A stretch of 64,000 nucleotides of DNA, from NCBI GenBank assembly GCA_040882505.1, contig JBBEBE010000001.1, positions 1-64,000 of the forward strand, in the 5' to 3' direction. Under the pieces are notes generated by a model. That model did not search any database, was not told the origin of the DNA, and saw nothing but the letters and a program-made list of their open reading frames with translations. This document shows, one piece after another, positions 1 to 8,736 of the stretch. Each line of letters begins with the position of its first letter. The first letter of the stretch is position 1. A program made the position numbers and the translations under genes. Source of the DNA: JBBEBE01 sp040882505. GTDB lineage: Bacteria > Bacteroidota > Rhodothermia > Balneolales > Balneolaceae.

Positions 1-55
1 AGGACGCCGCCCTTTCACGGCGGTAACACGGGTTCAAATCCCGTACGCGGTACCA
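1..55 (+). tRNA. tRNA-Glu (TTC), 5' end cut off by window start
   Basis: The window begins inside a tRNA. The anticodon arm pairs ccgcc (7-11) with ggcgg (19-23) around loop ctttcac, which puts anticodon TTC at 14-16. The T arm is ACGGG/CCCGT (28-32 and 40-44) around TTCAAAT. The acceptor 3' strand is 45-51, discriminator A52, and CCA (53-55) is encoded. The 5' acceptor strand and D arm lie outside the window. The anticodon, and the close likeness to other bacterial tRNA-Glu 3' halves, give the identity. Confidence 0.93.
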
Positions 56-61
56 AAAAAA

Positions 62-101
62 AGTCTCAACGCATCTCTTTTGGATACGTAGAGACTCTTT
101 T
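62..101 (+). terminator. Probable intrinsic terminator after tRNA-Glu
   Basis: agtctc (62-67) pairs with gagact (91-96) and is followed by cTTTT. The loop is long (about 23 nt) and an A run precedes the stem, so the hairpin could serve both directions. Its place right behind the tRNA supports the call; the small stem keeps confidence moderate. Confidence 0.5.
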
Positions 102-173
102 AATACGATTATGTACAGCTAGTCGGAATACTATCGAAGCCAGCCTGCCGTAGTCTTGGTACACGAAATTACA

Positions 174-1019
174 TTAGTCACAATATGGGCACTCTGGTAT
201 ATTGGGATATAAATTCCGGAGACCATCAATATTTGCACATGTAGCTTTTACACCATCTTGTTGACCTGCACACGCATATTGATGTGCTGATCTACAAAGA
301 GTTTCCCACTGAAGATCTCCTGTAGGTCCAGAATATTCACTACATCCACCAGGTACGTCTGGGGATGGTTCGTTCTCAGAAGAACTATTTTCGTTTCTCG
401 TAAAACTCTCCGCTGAATACTCGACAAGTCCATTTACCGAAACAGGATCAGACTCACCAATTTCTAACTCATCTATCTCAAGATCCAAATCCAGACTGGA
501 ATACTCTTCACCTAAGCTAAAGTCAAACTGATTTACAAGGATTGTGCCGTCAACAGGTACATTATTCGCATCTTCATCAAAATAGAGTGCTTGGAAGGTA
601 CCTAAATCCGGAACTTCTGAAAGATACAGGTAGGCACTGCTACTTATCTGTTCAGCCTGTAGTACCGTGTTTGATTCTTCGGGATTAAATTTGATCTGAA
701 GCCATCCAGGCCCAGGATCAATTGGAGTCCCTTCAGAATTGTAAGGCATAAGAGCAAGCACTACTCCTCTATCCTCTTGATCATTGTTTTCTATATAAGA
801 GACCCCAGATACCAGAGGAAATGGAAGTTCTTCTCCATCTTCACCCACTTGTGTAAGTAAAACATTCGATTCGGATTCCTCTAGATTGAATGCCCGAAAG
901 ATTACTTCTTCACCATTTTCCTCGTTGGCCGTCCCGCATTCAACCGCTAGAAAAAATAATATTGAAATCGGAAAACAAATAATGGCTACTACTCTTAAAT
1001 TTATTCTTCTTAAGAACAT
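174..1019 (-). CDS. Orphan secreted or envelope protein, acidic, Cys-rich C-terminus
   Basis: 281 residues with ATG start. The N-terminus has basic residues (MFLRRINLR) followed by a hydrophobic stretch (about 10-26), so export is likely. Cys28 follows LAVE, which fits a lipobox poorly because of Glu at -1, so lipoprotein status is uncertain. The mature part is strongly acidic, with many Glu, Asp and Ser and no family I recognise. The last ~60 residues carry six or seven cysteines, ending in CPYCD, which suggests a small disulphide-bonded or metal-binding tail. The gene is clearly more AT-rich than genes after position 1933 and sits directly behind a tRNA gene, which together hint at horizontal acquisition. 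Function unknown. Confidence 0.6.
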   Translation of the reverse strand: MFLRRINLRVVAIICFPISILFFLAVECGTANEENGEEVIFRAFNLEESESNVLLTQVGEDGEELPFPLVSGVSYIENNDQEDRGVVLALMPYNSEGTPIDPGPGWLQIKFNPEESNTVLQAEQISSSAYLYLSEVPDLGTFQALYFDEDANNVPVDGTILVNQFDFSLGEEYSSLDLDLEIDELEIGESDPVSVNGLVEYSAESFTRNENSSSENEPSPDVPGGCSEYSGPTGDLQWETLCRSAHQYACAGQQDGVKATCANIDGLRNLYPNIPECPYCD

Positions 1020-1932
1020 AAAATTTTATTTTCTATTTAAATACAATTAAAAGTTTACTTGTTATTTATATAATTTAAATATTATTCTTCACTATTTTTG
1101 TCTAACTTCGTGAGTTATTCGTCTACTTTATTTCTAAGATCAATGTTTCCGGTATTTTCCCGAATTTCCGGTCCTGAAAACCGGGACAACGGAAAACATC
1201 ACGTTTATCGTAGCTCCTGCGAATCCAACGAACTTCTTGGTGACTTTCGATTTAACCTTCACGCCATCACCCCGACACCCCGCTTAACTCTCACAGAGAC
1301 AAGATATTCAGGTCGATCCACCCACCAACGGCGAGAACTCAAAATCAGCATATTAAGGAACGAATCAGAACTCCGTTACCACAGATTCAGGATCTGTACA
1401 TAATACGTTTATCATCCATACATACAGATGACTTTGGGGTGATCAATTCCCGGAAGTTATTTTATTTCAATCTCTTCTGCAAAAACGCCGTGGAAATAGA
1501 ACAATATGTGGATTTATATGAGCATCCCAATTCGTATTAATCTCGGATATATATTGAATGACCGGGTGGTCTCAAGATAGTTTGGACAGTTTTATTTAAA
1601 GGATCGTTTACTTTCCCACGTTGCGCCCCGGTACATGTGTCCTGGAGAAAAATAGACAATCGAGAGGTGTCTCCACCGACTGTTCCATTAAGCAACGAAC
1701 TCCTGACACCGTCTGTAATACTACATTCCATTCGGCAGCCAACTTGTTGTTCTCTCTCAGAACTTCCCAGCGAGCGAAAGGTGGCACCCAGAATACATTT
1801 TCCCAAATAGGAGACTCAGACCTCGAGTTTTTCGATCCGGTATCTGAATTATAGAGCAGGCACCGGACAAGATTATAGAGCAGGCACCGGACAAGTGTCG
1901 TTTCCGACGGGACTTCTTCTCCTGTCTAATCT
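1020..1932. other. Gene-poor stretch, probably decayed sequence
   Basis: About 900 bases without a convincing gene. 1020-1100 is very AT-rich and probably holds the promoter of the minus-strand gene at 174-1019. From about 1537 to 1925 several minus-strand frames stay open for 70-105 codons but lack a credible start and do not resemble a known family. One minus frame (about 1925 down to 1615) reads Trp-rich protein-like sequence without an initiating codon, which looks like a gene remnant. The interval also contains the 24-bp tandem duplication listed separately. No transposase signature or terminal inverted repeat was recognised. Confidence 0.45.
1848..1895. repeat. Perfect 24-bp tandem duplication (2 copies)
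   Basis: The 24-base unit beginning attatagagcaggcaccgg occurs twice head to tail, at 1848-1871 and 1872-1895, without a mismatch. It lies in the gene-poor stretch just downstream of the methyltransferase gene. Because 24 is a multiple of three, any reading frame through it would gain eight residues and stay open. Confidence 0.95.
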
Positions 1933-2793
1933 TTATGGAATTCCGGAATCCTCGCTTGGAGTCGGAGAACCGGGACGTTTCGCAACGGCATAGATCCCGG
2001 CTCCCTTCCGGTTCGACCCGAAAAGGTCCAAAGCATTCATAGCCATACCGGGAAGAAAAGTAATCAGATACCATGGCAGAACAAGCAGAAGTCCCGACAT
2101 ACCAAACCGCGTGAGCCATAGCATGGGCCACTTGACGGTCCAGACCCAGGAGAGGTGTCCCCAAAAGCCGTAGGTGTATCCCGTTCGTTCGACCTGCAGT
2201 GAGGAGGAGATCAACTTCTCCCGTAGCTCTGCATCTGAATACCCTGCACGGGCGTGTTCATCCACAAAACTATCCTCTTCTCCCATTGCGTCCTCTGCCG
2301 AAAGATGAGACGGAGAATGAATCATCAAGGTTCCGCCCGGTTTCAACGCCCGCTGCAGCCGTCTCAATACTTCACGATCCTCTTCGATGTGCTCCAACAC
2401 ATCAATGCAGAGAATCAGGTCGTACCCGGAATCCTCTTCCAACTCCAGAAGATCTACCTGTCGGTACCGAATTCGATCACCAAATCCGGTCGATCGCATG
2501 TATGCTTCCGCATCCTGGAGATAGGCCTGCTTCACATCCACAGCGACGATCTCTGCCAACGAAGATTCCGATAGTACAAAACGGTCATACTGCCCGAATC
2601 CACTCCCGGCGTCCAGTACCAAAAAAGGCATCTCCTCTCTGGCACGAATCCACCTGCGAATCTCGCGACGCAGGAACCAACTTCGCAGAAACAGAAGGTC
2701 CAGAATCAGATAGAGGAGCCGTCGAAGCAGAGGATGGGTTCGAACCTTCCCGGCCAGCTGATCTTTGATGCGATCGTACGCAATTCGGGCCAT
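1933..2793 (-). CDS. Class I SAM-dependent methyltransferase with C-terminal membrane segment
   Basis: 286 residues. The SAM-binding motif I is LDAGSGFGQYD (about 60-70), followed by an acidic end of beta-2 (VAVDVK) and CIDVLEHIEED, then KPGGTLMIHSP: the order of a Methyltransf_11/25 Rossmann fold. A hydrophobic region near residues 210-250 suggests membrane association. The gene follows a GT2 glycosyltransferase after only 3 bases on the same strand, so the two are almost certainly co-transcribed and probably act on the same membrane-linked glycan or lipid. The methyl acceptor cannot be read from sequence. Confidence 0.82.
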   Translation of the reverse strand: MARIAYDRIKDQLAGKVRTHPLLRRLLYLILDLLFLRSWFLRREIRRWIRAREEMPFLVLDAGSGFGQYDRFVLSESSLAEIVAVDVKQAYLQDAEAYMRSTGFGDRIRYRQVDLLELEEDSGYDLILCIDVLEHIEEDREVLRRLQRALKPGGTLMIHSPSHLSAEDAMGEEDSFVDEHARAGYSDAELREKLISSSLQVERTGYTYGFWGHLSWVWTVKWPMLWLTRFGMSGLLLVLPWYLITFLPGMAMNALDLFGSNRKGAGIYAVAKRPGSPTPSEDSGIP

Positions 2794-2796
2794 CGC

Positions 2797-3786
2797 TCAG
2801 ACCTGATCTCTTATACGGACTGGTTTCCTTGTCGTACGATCCTGCTGCATCATCTCGCCAAGGAATCCGATAGAAAAAAACTGAACTCCAATAACCACCA
2901 ACAAAACCCCCAGTATAAGCAACGGGCGATTGGAAAGAGATGCTTGATGGACCACCTTGATCCAGAAAAGGTGGAGATTGATGGCAGAGCCCACTAAAAG
3001 AGAGAGTATCCCGATACTGCCGAAAAAATGCATGGGCCGGGTTACAAAGCGGCGAACGAGAAGGAGCGTCAACAGGTCCAGAAAACCGTAGAGGAACCGG
3101 CTGAGTCCAAACTTGGTCTGTCCATATTTACGTGCATGATGACGGACTTTCTGCTCGGAAATTCGGGAAAAGCCTTCCCGATCGGCCAAAAGCGGTATGT
3201 ACCGATGCAGCTCTCCGTAGAGTTCGATGGACTGAATGACCTCCCGACGATACACTTTCAACCCACAGTTGAAATCGTGGAGTGGAATGCCGGTCATGAG
3301 TCGGGTGACCCAGTTGAAGAATCGGGATGGAATGGTCTTTTGAATCGGATCCTGACGATTCTTCTTCCATCCACTGACCAGATCATACCCTTGATCCAAT
3401 CGGTCCAATAGTGCGGGTATTTCGTTCGGGTCATCCTGCAGGTCGGCATCAAGTGTCACAATTCGTTCTCCACGGGCATGATCAAAGCCGCACTGCAGAG
3501 CCGTGCTCTTTCCATAATTTCTCTGAAGTGAAATTCCACGAAGCCAGTGTCGGGCGGAAGCGAGCCGGCCAATCTCGTTCCAGGATCCGTCGGACGACCC
3601 GTCATCCACCAGAATGATTTCAAAGGATCGTCCCTGGAGTGACGCTTCAATCTTTCCCGTCAACTCCTCGATCGACTCTTTCTCGTCCAACAGCGGTACA
3701 ACAACCGACACGTCCAACGTAGCCGGGCCCGCGAGCGGTCTCGTGCCCGGTTCATAATCAACTGTCAGTGTCGGGGAGGGTTGCAT
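2797..3786 (-). CDS. GT2 family glycosyltransferase, polyprenyl-phosphate sugar transferase type
   Basis: 329 residues. The GT-A fold begins with VSVVVPLLDEKESI, then EIILVDDGSSDGSW, and the metal/nucleotide motif DADLQDDPNE. The sequence FNCGLKVYRREV is typical of the DPM1/GtrB/ArnC branch. Two hydrophobic helices at the C-terminus (about 255-280 and 285-310) match the membrane anchor of GtrB-like enzymes, which move a sugar from a nucleotide donor to undecaprenyl phosphate on the cytoplasmic face. It is first gene of a two-gene unit with the methyltransferase. Donor sugar unknown. Confidence 0.85.
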   Translation of the reverse strand: MQPSPTLTVDYEPGTRPLAGPATLDVSVVVPLLDEKESIEELTGKIEASLQGRSFEIILVDDGSSDGSWNEIGRLASARHWLRGISLQRNYGKSTALQCGFDHARGERIVTLDADLQDDPNEIPALLDRLDQGYDLVSGWKKNRQDPIQKTIPSRFFNWVTRLMTGIPLHDFNCGLKVYRREVIQSIELYGELHRYIPLLADREGFSRISEQKVRHHARKYGQTKFGLSRFLYGFLDLLTLLLVRRFVTRPMHFFGSIGILSLLVGSAINLHLFWIKVVHQASLSNRPLLILGVLLVVIGVQFFSIGFLGEMMQQDRTTRKPVRIRDQV

Positions 3787-3866
3787 ATGGGGTCAAAACT
3801 TCGGATCGTACAGATCCCGTTGATATCCATCCGTCAAGAGGATGTCAAAATACATTTATTCATGCG

Positions 3867-4196
3867 ATGAAAAAATTGTATTACTCCATTGGTGAAGTGA
3901 GCAAGATCTCACAGGTAGAACCTCATGTACTACGCTACTGGGAGACTCTCTTTGACGAGTTGACCCCGCGAAAGAACCGGGCAGGCAATCGGACCTACAG
4001 CAAAGAGGATATCGAGACCATTCTTCGGCTCAAGGAGTTGATTCAGATCCGAAAATACAGCACAGCCGGGGCAAAACGGGAAATGGAACAAACAGATGTT
4101 CCGGATGAAATGCACAAAGATCCCGTACCGGCTCCTGTACGCCGCGACCTTCAGGAGCTACGCATACTCCTTCAAGAGATCTCCGACTCACTCTGA
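3867..4196 (+). CDS. MerR-family transcriptional regulator, short form
   Basis: 109 residues from ATG 3867; the upstream extension is not protein-like and overlaps the divergent glycosyltransferase. It opens with YYSIGEVSKISQVEPHVLRY, the winged-helix DNA-recognition part of MerR proteins, then WETLFDELTPRKNRAGNRTY, and a short dimerisation helix. No effector domain or metal-binding cysteines follow, so it resembles the small MerR regulators (HspR/YcgE-like size) rather than metal sensors. Its last 9 bases overlap the 3' end of the convergent heme A synthase gene. Target unknown. Confidence 0.85.
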   Translation: MKKLYYSIGEVSKISQVEPHVLRYWETLFDELTPRKNRAGNRTYSKEDIETILRLKELIQIRKYSTAGAKREMEQTDVPDEMHKDPVPAPVRRDLQELRILLQEISDSL

Positions 4197-5126
4197 GTCA
4201 CTCTTTCGCCCGCCGGCACCGTAGATCATCAATATCAGTAGAAAAACCAGGGAGATGGCAAGAGAGGCTGCAACCAAATGGGTTACCTGAAACACGCCCA
4301 GCATTCGAAACCAATCCATTCCGACACCCACTCCCATCTGCAGAAGAATCAGTACACCCACAGCATCGATTACCCGGCGAAGGCGTTTATCCAGATCGAT
4401 TGAGAATCGATATCGAAAAAGAAGGATCGAAACCCCCAACACAAGCCAGGAGAAACTTCTGTGAACGGGATATCGCCACCCTTCCAATGCATCGATCCAT
4501 AATTCGCGAGGGAGAGGGTCGACAGCGTTTTTGATCAAATCGATCATCTCTCGAACCTGTGTACCCAAAATCAGTTGAATCGTTAGGAATACAAGAAGGA
4601 TCACGCTACATCTTCCCAACCACTTTCGCATGGATTCCGGCATCGACACCTTCAATCGATCACGATTGGCTCTCCAGGCAGCGAAAAGAAGGATATTGAC
4701 GATCACCATGGCCAATACCATGTGCAGGGTAATCAATCCCTCATGCAGTCCGCTCCGAACCACCTGTCCACCCAACCACCCTTGAACCAATACAAGAACA
4801 AATGCCAGAAAAGAGGCTGTCGGGATCCAGGGATCCGATCTTCGATATCGAAAAGAAAGCAGAAACGTTCCTGTAATCAGTAATCCAATCATGACCCCGG
4901 TGAGGCGATTCACATACTCCGTCCACGTGTGAACCACATTAAAGGAAGCGGCATCAAATCCTGCCGGAAGTTGCGCAGGAGAAGTTGGAGGAATCCACAT
5001 ACCAAAACATTTGGGCCAATCCGGACAGCCCAGACCGGCACCGGATGCCCGGACCAATCCACCAACAAATATTAAAAACAGTGTGGCGACAACTGTCGCC
5101 GTGGCAACTTTTTGATATCGATTCAT
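4188..5126 (-). CDS. ctaA: Heme A synthase (COX15/CtaA family)
   Basis: 312 residues, polytopic. It oxidises the C8 methyl group of heme O to give heme A for aa3-type cytochrome oxidase. Visible signs: first helix followed by GGLVRASGAGLGCPDWPKC with the conserved loop cysteine pair, HTWTEYVNRLTG, and further helix histidines in HMVLAM, HRSFSW and HLVAAS, the usual heme-ligand positions. ATG 5126 is preferred over a GTG two codons earlier because an AGAGG sequence lies 5 bases upstream of the ATG. Heme O synthase, the preceding step, is encoded divergently next door. Confidence 0.93.
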   Translation of the reverse strand: MNRYQKVATATVVATLFLIFVGGLVRASGAGLGCPDWPKCFGMWIPPTSPAQLPAGFDAASFNVVHTWTEYVNRLTGVMIGLLITGTFLLSFRYRRSDPWIPTASFLAFVLVLVQGWLGGQVVRSGLHEGLITLHMVLAMVIVNILLFAAWRANRDRLKVSMPESMRKWLGRCSVILLVFLTIQLILGTQVREMIDLIKNAVDPLPRELWIDALEGWRYPVHRSFSWLVLGVSILLFRYRFSIDLDKRLRRVIDAVGVLILLQMGVGVGMDWFRMLGVFQVTHLVAASLAISLVFLLILMIYGAGGRKSDSE

Positions 5127-5301
5127 CTTCACCTCTTCCAGTCTGTCTCATCTGCTGCAATTCCAAGAGGTGTTCTCGACAAAACACCCCAATCCAAAGG
5201 GCTCTGGTGCCGATTACTCCTGTCAAACCGCTCCCCGAAAGGTAACATATCAAAGTAAAATTGGTTACCTTTTTGTTTTGAACCACGGTCCGTTGTTACG
5301 C

Positions 5302-6201
5302 ATGAGAGCAGAAACAGGTATCCTCCAAGAGAGCTCCCTCAAGCGAGTCCTTGCCGACTACTATGAGTTGACCAAACCGGGCATTACGTTCACGGTTCTG
5401 GCCAGTATGTGGGTTGGATTTCTGATGGGCGCCGCCGGAAGCGTCGACTATCTGCTCATGGCTCACGCCACACTCGGCACCTGGCTCATCGCTTCAGGGA
5501 CAGCTGCCCACAATATGTACCTGGAACGACGTTTTGACGGTTTGATGCACCGAACCAAGCAGCGCCCACTGCCTGACGGAAGAATTGGTGAACAGCCGGC
5601 ACTTTTTCTCTCGATTGGGTCCATTGTTGCCGGTTTCTTCTATTTGATGGTGACAACGAATCCGGCTGCAGGACTCGTATCACTTGCTACAGCCGGCCTG
5701 TACCTCTGGGTCTACACTCCACTAAAACGGATATCTGCACTGAATGTTTTTGTCGGTGCCATCCCGGGAGCACTACCGGCTGTCGGTGGATGGGCTGCTG
5801 CCAGTGGAACCATCTTCGAGCATGGAATGTGGATTCTCTTCGGAATCGTCTTCTGTTGGCAAATTCCCCACGTCATGGCGATTGCATGGGTCTGCCGAAA
5901 GGATTACGAACATGCCGGATTCCAGATGCTGCCAAAACGGGACAGAAACGGGCTCGTTACCTCCCTGTGGATTCTTGTCCCCATTCTCATTCTCTTCCCG
6001 ACCGTTTGGAAACTCTATGTCATGGAACTTGCGGGTTTCATGTATCTGGCCGGTTCGCTCCTTCTAACTGTTGGATTCCTCTACTACGGAATCCAATTTA
6101 TGCTCCATCGGGACCACGGATCTGCCCGATCCCTGATGTTTGCATCCATCGCCTATCTGCCGCTTATCTGGATCCTGGTTTTTCTGGACTGGATCGTCTG
6201 A
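5302..6201 (+). CDS. ctaB: Protoheme IX farnesyltransferase (heme O synthase)
   Basis: 299 residues from ATG 5302, the usual family length; longer in-frame starts would add a non-family tail. It adds a farnesyl group to heme B. The UbiA-type prenyltransferase signature is visible as HNMYLERRFDGLMHRT followed by KQRPLP, and a second loop has CWQIPHVMAIAWVCRKDY. Eight or nine hydrophobic helices are apparent. It faces away from ctaA, with about 175 bases between the two starts probably carrying both promoters. Confidence 0.93.
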   Translation: MRAETGILQESSLKRVLADYYELTKPGITFTVLASMWVGFLMGAAGSVDYLLMAHATLGTWLIASGTAAHNMYLERRFDGLMHRTKQRPLPDGRIGEQPALFLSIGSIVAGFFYLMVTTNPAAGLVSLATAGLYLWVYTPLKRISALNVFVGAIPGALPAVGGWAAASGTIFEHGMWILFGIVFCWQIPHVMAIAWVCRKDYEHAGFQMLPKRDRNGLVTSLWILVPILILFPTVWKLYVMELAGFMYLAGSLLLTVGFLYYGIQFMLHRDHGSARSLMFASIAYLPLIWILVFLDWIV

Positions 6202-6250
6202 CGGGGAAGACCCCTGCCTTCCCATGGAGCGGGCAGACGAGAAACCGTTC

Positions 6251-8680
6251 TCAGGATTCTCTGCGTAGCGCTGGAAACCGTGCTGGAGAAACTTCGTGCA
6301 TCATTCCGTAGACCGATTCGAAGATATCTTCCAAAGAGGGCTTGGAGAAATAGTCCCCGTCACTGGAAAAAGCAGGTCGGTGGGCTTTGGCTGTCAATGT
6401 TCTGGCAGGTGAATCCAGATACCGGAAACCTCCTTGACTCTCGACCACCTCCCGCATCATGTAGGCTGTAGCGCCTCCCGGCACATCTTCATCAACAAAC
6501 AGAATCCGATTCGTCTTCTTGAGGGATTCAAGAATGACACCGGCCCGATCAAAAGGCAACAGTGTTCGGACATCGATTAACTCTGCGGAGATTCCCACAT
6601 CTTCAAGCTGTGGCAAAACGGCACGTGCCAATGTACAAGTGGGCCCATACGAAACAATCGTGACATCCTGGCCTTCATGCAATCGAACAGGTATACCAAG
6701 CGGAATGGTATACTCTCCGGGATTTTCGGGTAGTGGCTCTTTGAGTCGATACGCATTCAGTGGTTCAATCATCAGTGCCGGATCATTCCCCTGCAACAAC
6801 GTATTGTACATACCTGCGGCTTCGGTTAGCGTTCTCGGGACACAGACGTGAATTCCGCGAATTCCATTGATGATCATCCCCATGGGTGAACCTGAGTGCC
6901 AGATTCCTTCGAGTCGGTGCCCACGAGTCCGAACAATTACCGGTGCCACCTGTCCACCGGCCGTTCGATAGTGTAGAGTAGCCAGATCGTCACTCATGAC
7001 CTGGAAGCAGTAGAGCAGATAATCCAGATACTGAATTTCGGCAATCGGTCGAAATCCACGAAGTGCCAGACCGATGCCCTGTCCAAGAATGGTTGCCTCT
7101 CGAATACCGGTATCGGCCACCCGCAATTCTCCGAAGCGTTCCTGCATCCCTTCCATACCGAGATTTACATCTCCCATCTTCCCGGTATCTTCACCAAAGG
7201 TGACAAGCTCCGGGTACCGATCAAAAAGTGCCATAAAGTTGTCGCGCAACACGACGCGCCCATCGACACGTTCCGGTTTGTCCGAATAGCGGGGGGGAAC
7301 GGTACCGACTTTAAGTGGCGACTTGTCTCCTTCGACCTGCAATTGACTGCTGAACCGCCTCCGATTCTTGTTCTCCTGCTCCTCTATCCAGTCCAGCAAT
7401 TGCTCCTTCTCATCCGATGAACGCCCCCTCAACGCAACAAGGGTTCGCCTTGCAATGGAAATCACGTTTTTACGAACAGCTCTTCGAACAGATTTCAGCT
7501 CTCTTGCAAGTGCGTCCACACCGGAATCCGGCCACTTCTGATACAGCGGCTCGAGCAGAGTCAACAACTCCCTTTTCTCACGTTCAATCGGCTTGTAATA
7601 CGCCTCGAGTGCACGTGTTCGGGCAGCCGCCACCTCCTCTTTGGTCTCCTTCTCTATCTTTTGTAACTGCTTCTCGGATGCCAGTTCATTTTTTAAAATC
7701 CAATTCCGAAAGCGACGACAGCAGCAGTGCTCCTTCTCCCACTCGAGCCTCTCTTTACTCTTGTATCGTTCGTGAGATCCAGACGAAGAGTGACCCTGGG
7801 GCTGCGTCACCTCGTCGACATGAACCAACACGGGTTGATGCTCCTCCCGGGCCAGTCGGGCTGCCTCTTCATAGGTTCGCATCAATCCTTCATAATCCCA
7901 CGCTTTGACATGAAAAATCTCTATTCCCGGCTTCTTCTTCGTTCGCTTGAACCCTTTCAGTACCTCGGAAATACTCTCTTTTGTCGTCTGGTACGCTTTG
8001 GGCACTGAAATACCGTACCCGTCATCCCAAACAGAAAGCACGAGAGGAATCTGCAAGACACCGGCGGCATTCACGGTTTCCCAAAACACCCCCTCCGTTG
8101 TACTGGCATCTCCAATCGTACCAAATACAACCTCTTGCCCGTCCCTGCTAAAAATCTCCTGGCCAACTCGTTTTGGTAAATTTCGGTAGAGTACGGATGC
8201 TTGAGCCAACCCAACCATTCGAGCCATCTGGCCAGCCGTTGGAGAGAGATCGGCCGACGTATTCTTCATCCCGGTCTGGGGTCGCCAATTCCCGTTCTTG
8301 TCCAGAAGACGTGTGGCAAAATGAGCATTCATTTGGCGACCACCCGAGCTGGGATCTCTCTCAATATCGGGGTTGGAATAGAGCTGCGAGAAGAACTGTT
8401 CGACGGTCAACTCGCCAATGGCCAACATCAACGTCTGATCCCGATAATATCCGGAACGGAAATCCCCTTTCCTGAAATACTTGGCCAGTACCAATTGGGG
8501 AAGCTCTTTTCCATCACCGAAAATTCCAAATTTGGCGCGGCCGTTAAGAACGTCTCGTCTGCCAAGATTGGAAATTTCACGACTGATACGAATCAGCTTG
8601 TAGTCTGCAAGAACCTCGGATACCCGATTCGAGATCTTCCTGTTCTTCTTTAGCGCTACATCTGAGTCTGCCATGGCCAT
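6251..8680 (-). CDS. 2-oxoacid dehydrogenase E1, alpha and beta subunits fused in one chain
   Basis: 809 residues. The N-terminal half (about 50-390) is an E1 alpha: TGMKNTSADLSPTAGQMA, then FGTIGDASTTEGVFWETVN and VWDDGYGISVPKAY, the thiamine-diphosphate site. The C-terminal half (about 465-805) is an E1 beta: VTFGEDTGKMGDVNLGMEG, RVADTGIREATILGQGIG and a transketolase C-terminal domain. It decarboxylates a 2-oxo acid and passes the acyl group to a lipoyl E2. No E2 or E3 lies nearby. The sequence is closer to branched-chain than pyruvate E1 by motif style, but the substrate is not certain. Alpha/beta fusions of this kind are common in Bacteroidota. Confidence 0.88.
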   Translation of the reverse strand: MAMADSDVALKKNRKISNRVSEVLADYKLIRISREISNLGRRDVLNGRAKFGIFGDGKELPQLVLAKYFRKGDFRSGYYRDQTLMLAIGELTVEQFFSQLYSNPDIERDPSSGGRQMNAHFATRLLDKNGNWRPQTGMKNTSADLSPTAGQMARMVGLAQASVLYRNLPKRVGQEIFSRDGQEVVFGTIGDASTTEGVFWETVNAAGVLQIPLVLSVWDDGYGISVPKAYQTTKESISEVLKGFKRTKKKPGIEIFHVKAWDYEGLMRTYEEAARLAREEHQPVLVHVDEVTQPQGHSSSGSHERYKSKERLEWEKEHCCCRRFRNWILKNELASEKQLQKIEKETKEEVAAARTRALEAYYKPIEREKRELLTLLEPLYQKWPDSGVDALARELKSVRRAVRKNVISIARRTLVALRGRSSDEKEQLLDWIEEQENKNRRRFSSQLQVEGDKSPLKVGTVPPRYSDKPERVDGRVVLRDNFMALFDRYPELVTFGEDTGKMGDVNLGMEGMQERFGELRVADTGIREATILGQGIGLALRGFRPIAEIQYLDYLLYCFQVMSDDLATLHYRTAGGQVAPVIVRTRGHRLEGIWHSGSPMGMIINGIRGIHVCVPRTLTEAAGMYNTLLQGNDPALMIEPLNAYRLKEPLPENPGEYTIPLGIPVRLHEGQDVTIVSYGPTCTLARAVLPQLEDVGISAELIDVRTLLPFDRAGVILESLKKTNRILFVDEDVPGGATAYMMREVVESQGGFRYLDSPARTLTAKAHRPAFSSDGDYFSKPSLEDIFESVYGMMHEVSPARFPALRRES

Positions 8681-8709
8681 TACCCGTTTCGTTCGGTCTG
8701 GTTAATGTC

Positions 8710-8731
8710 CCCATTTTTCAGGAGAAATGGG
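8710..8731. terminator. Hairpin between fumarase and E1 genes, weak terminator candidate
   Basis: cccattt (8710-8716) pairs perfectly with aaatggg (8725-8731) around an 8-base loop. No strong T run follows on either strand, so it may be a processing or attenuation structure rather than a full stop between fumC and the E1 gene. Confidence 0.35.
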
Positions 8732-8736
8732 AATGT

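Noticed and set aside
1098..1403. Open plus-strand frame of about 100 codons in the AT-rich left end
   Set aside because: No ribosome-binding site, no recognisable family, composition unlike a protein gene, and the complementary frames are equally open.
1537..1806. Possible transposase remnant
   Set aside because: No DDE-type motif, terminal inverted repeat or target duplication could be identified; kept only as a possible broken gene.
2199..2768. Long open frame opposite the methyltransferase gene
   Set aside because: Pure antisense shadow of a well-supported gene; Pro/Arg/Ser-rich translation typical of shadow frames.
8173..8653. Open plus-strand frames opposite the E1 gene
   Set aside because: The minus-strand E1 motifs run through the whole interval; the plus frames have no family likeness.
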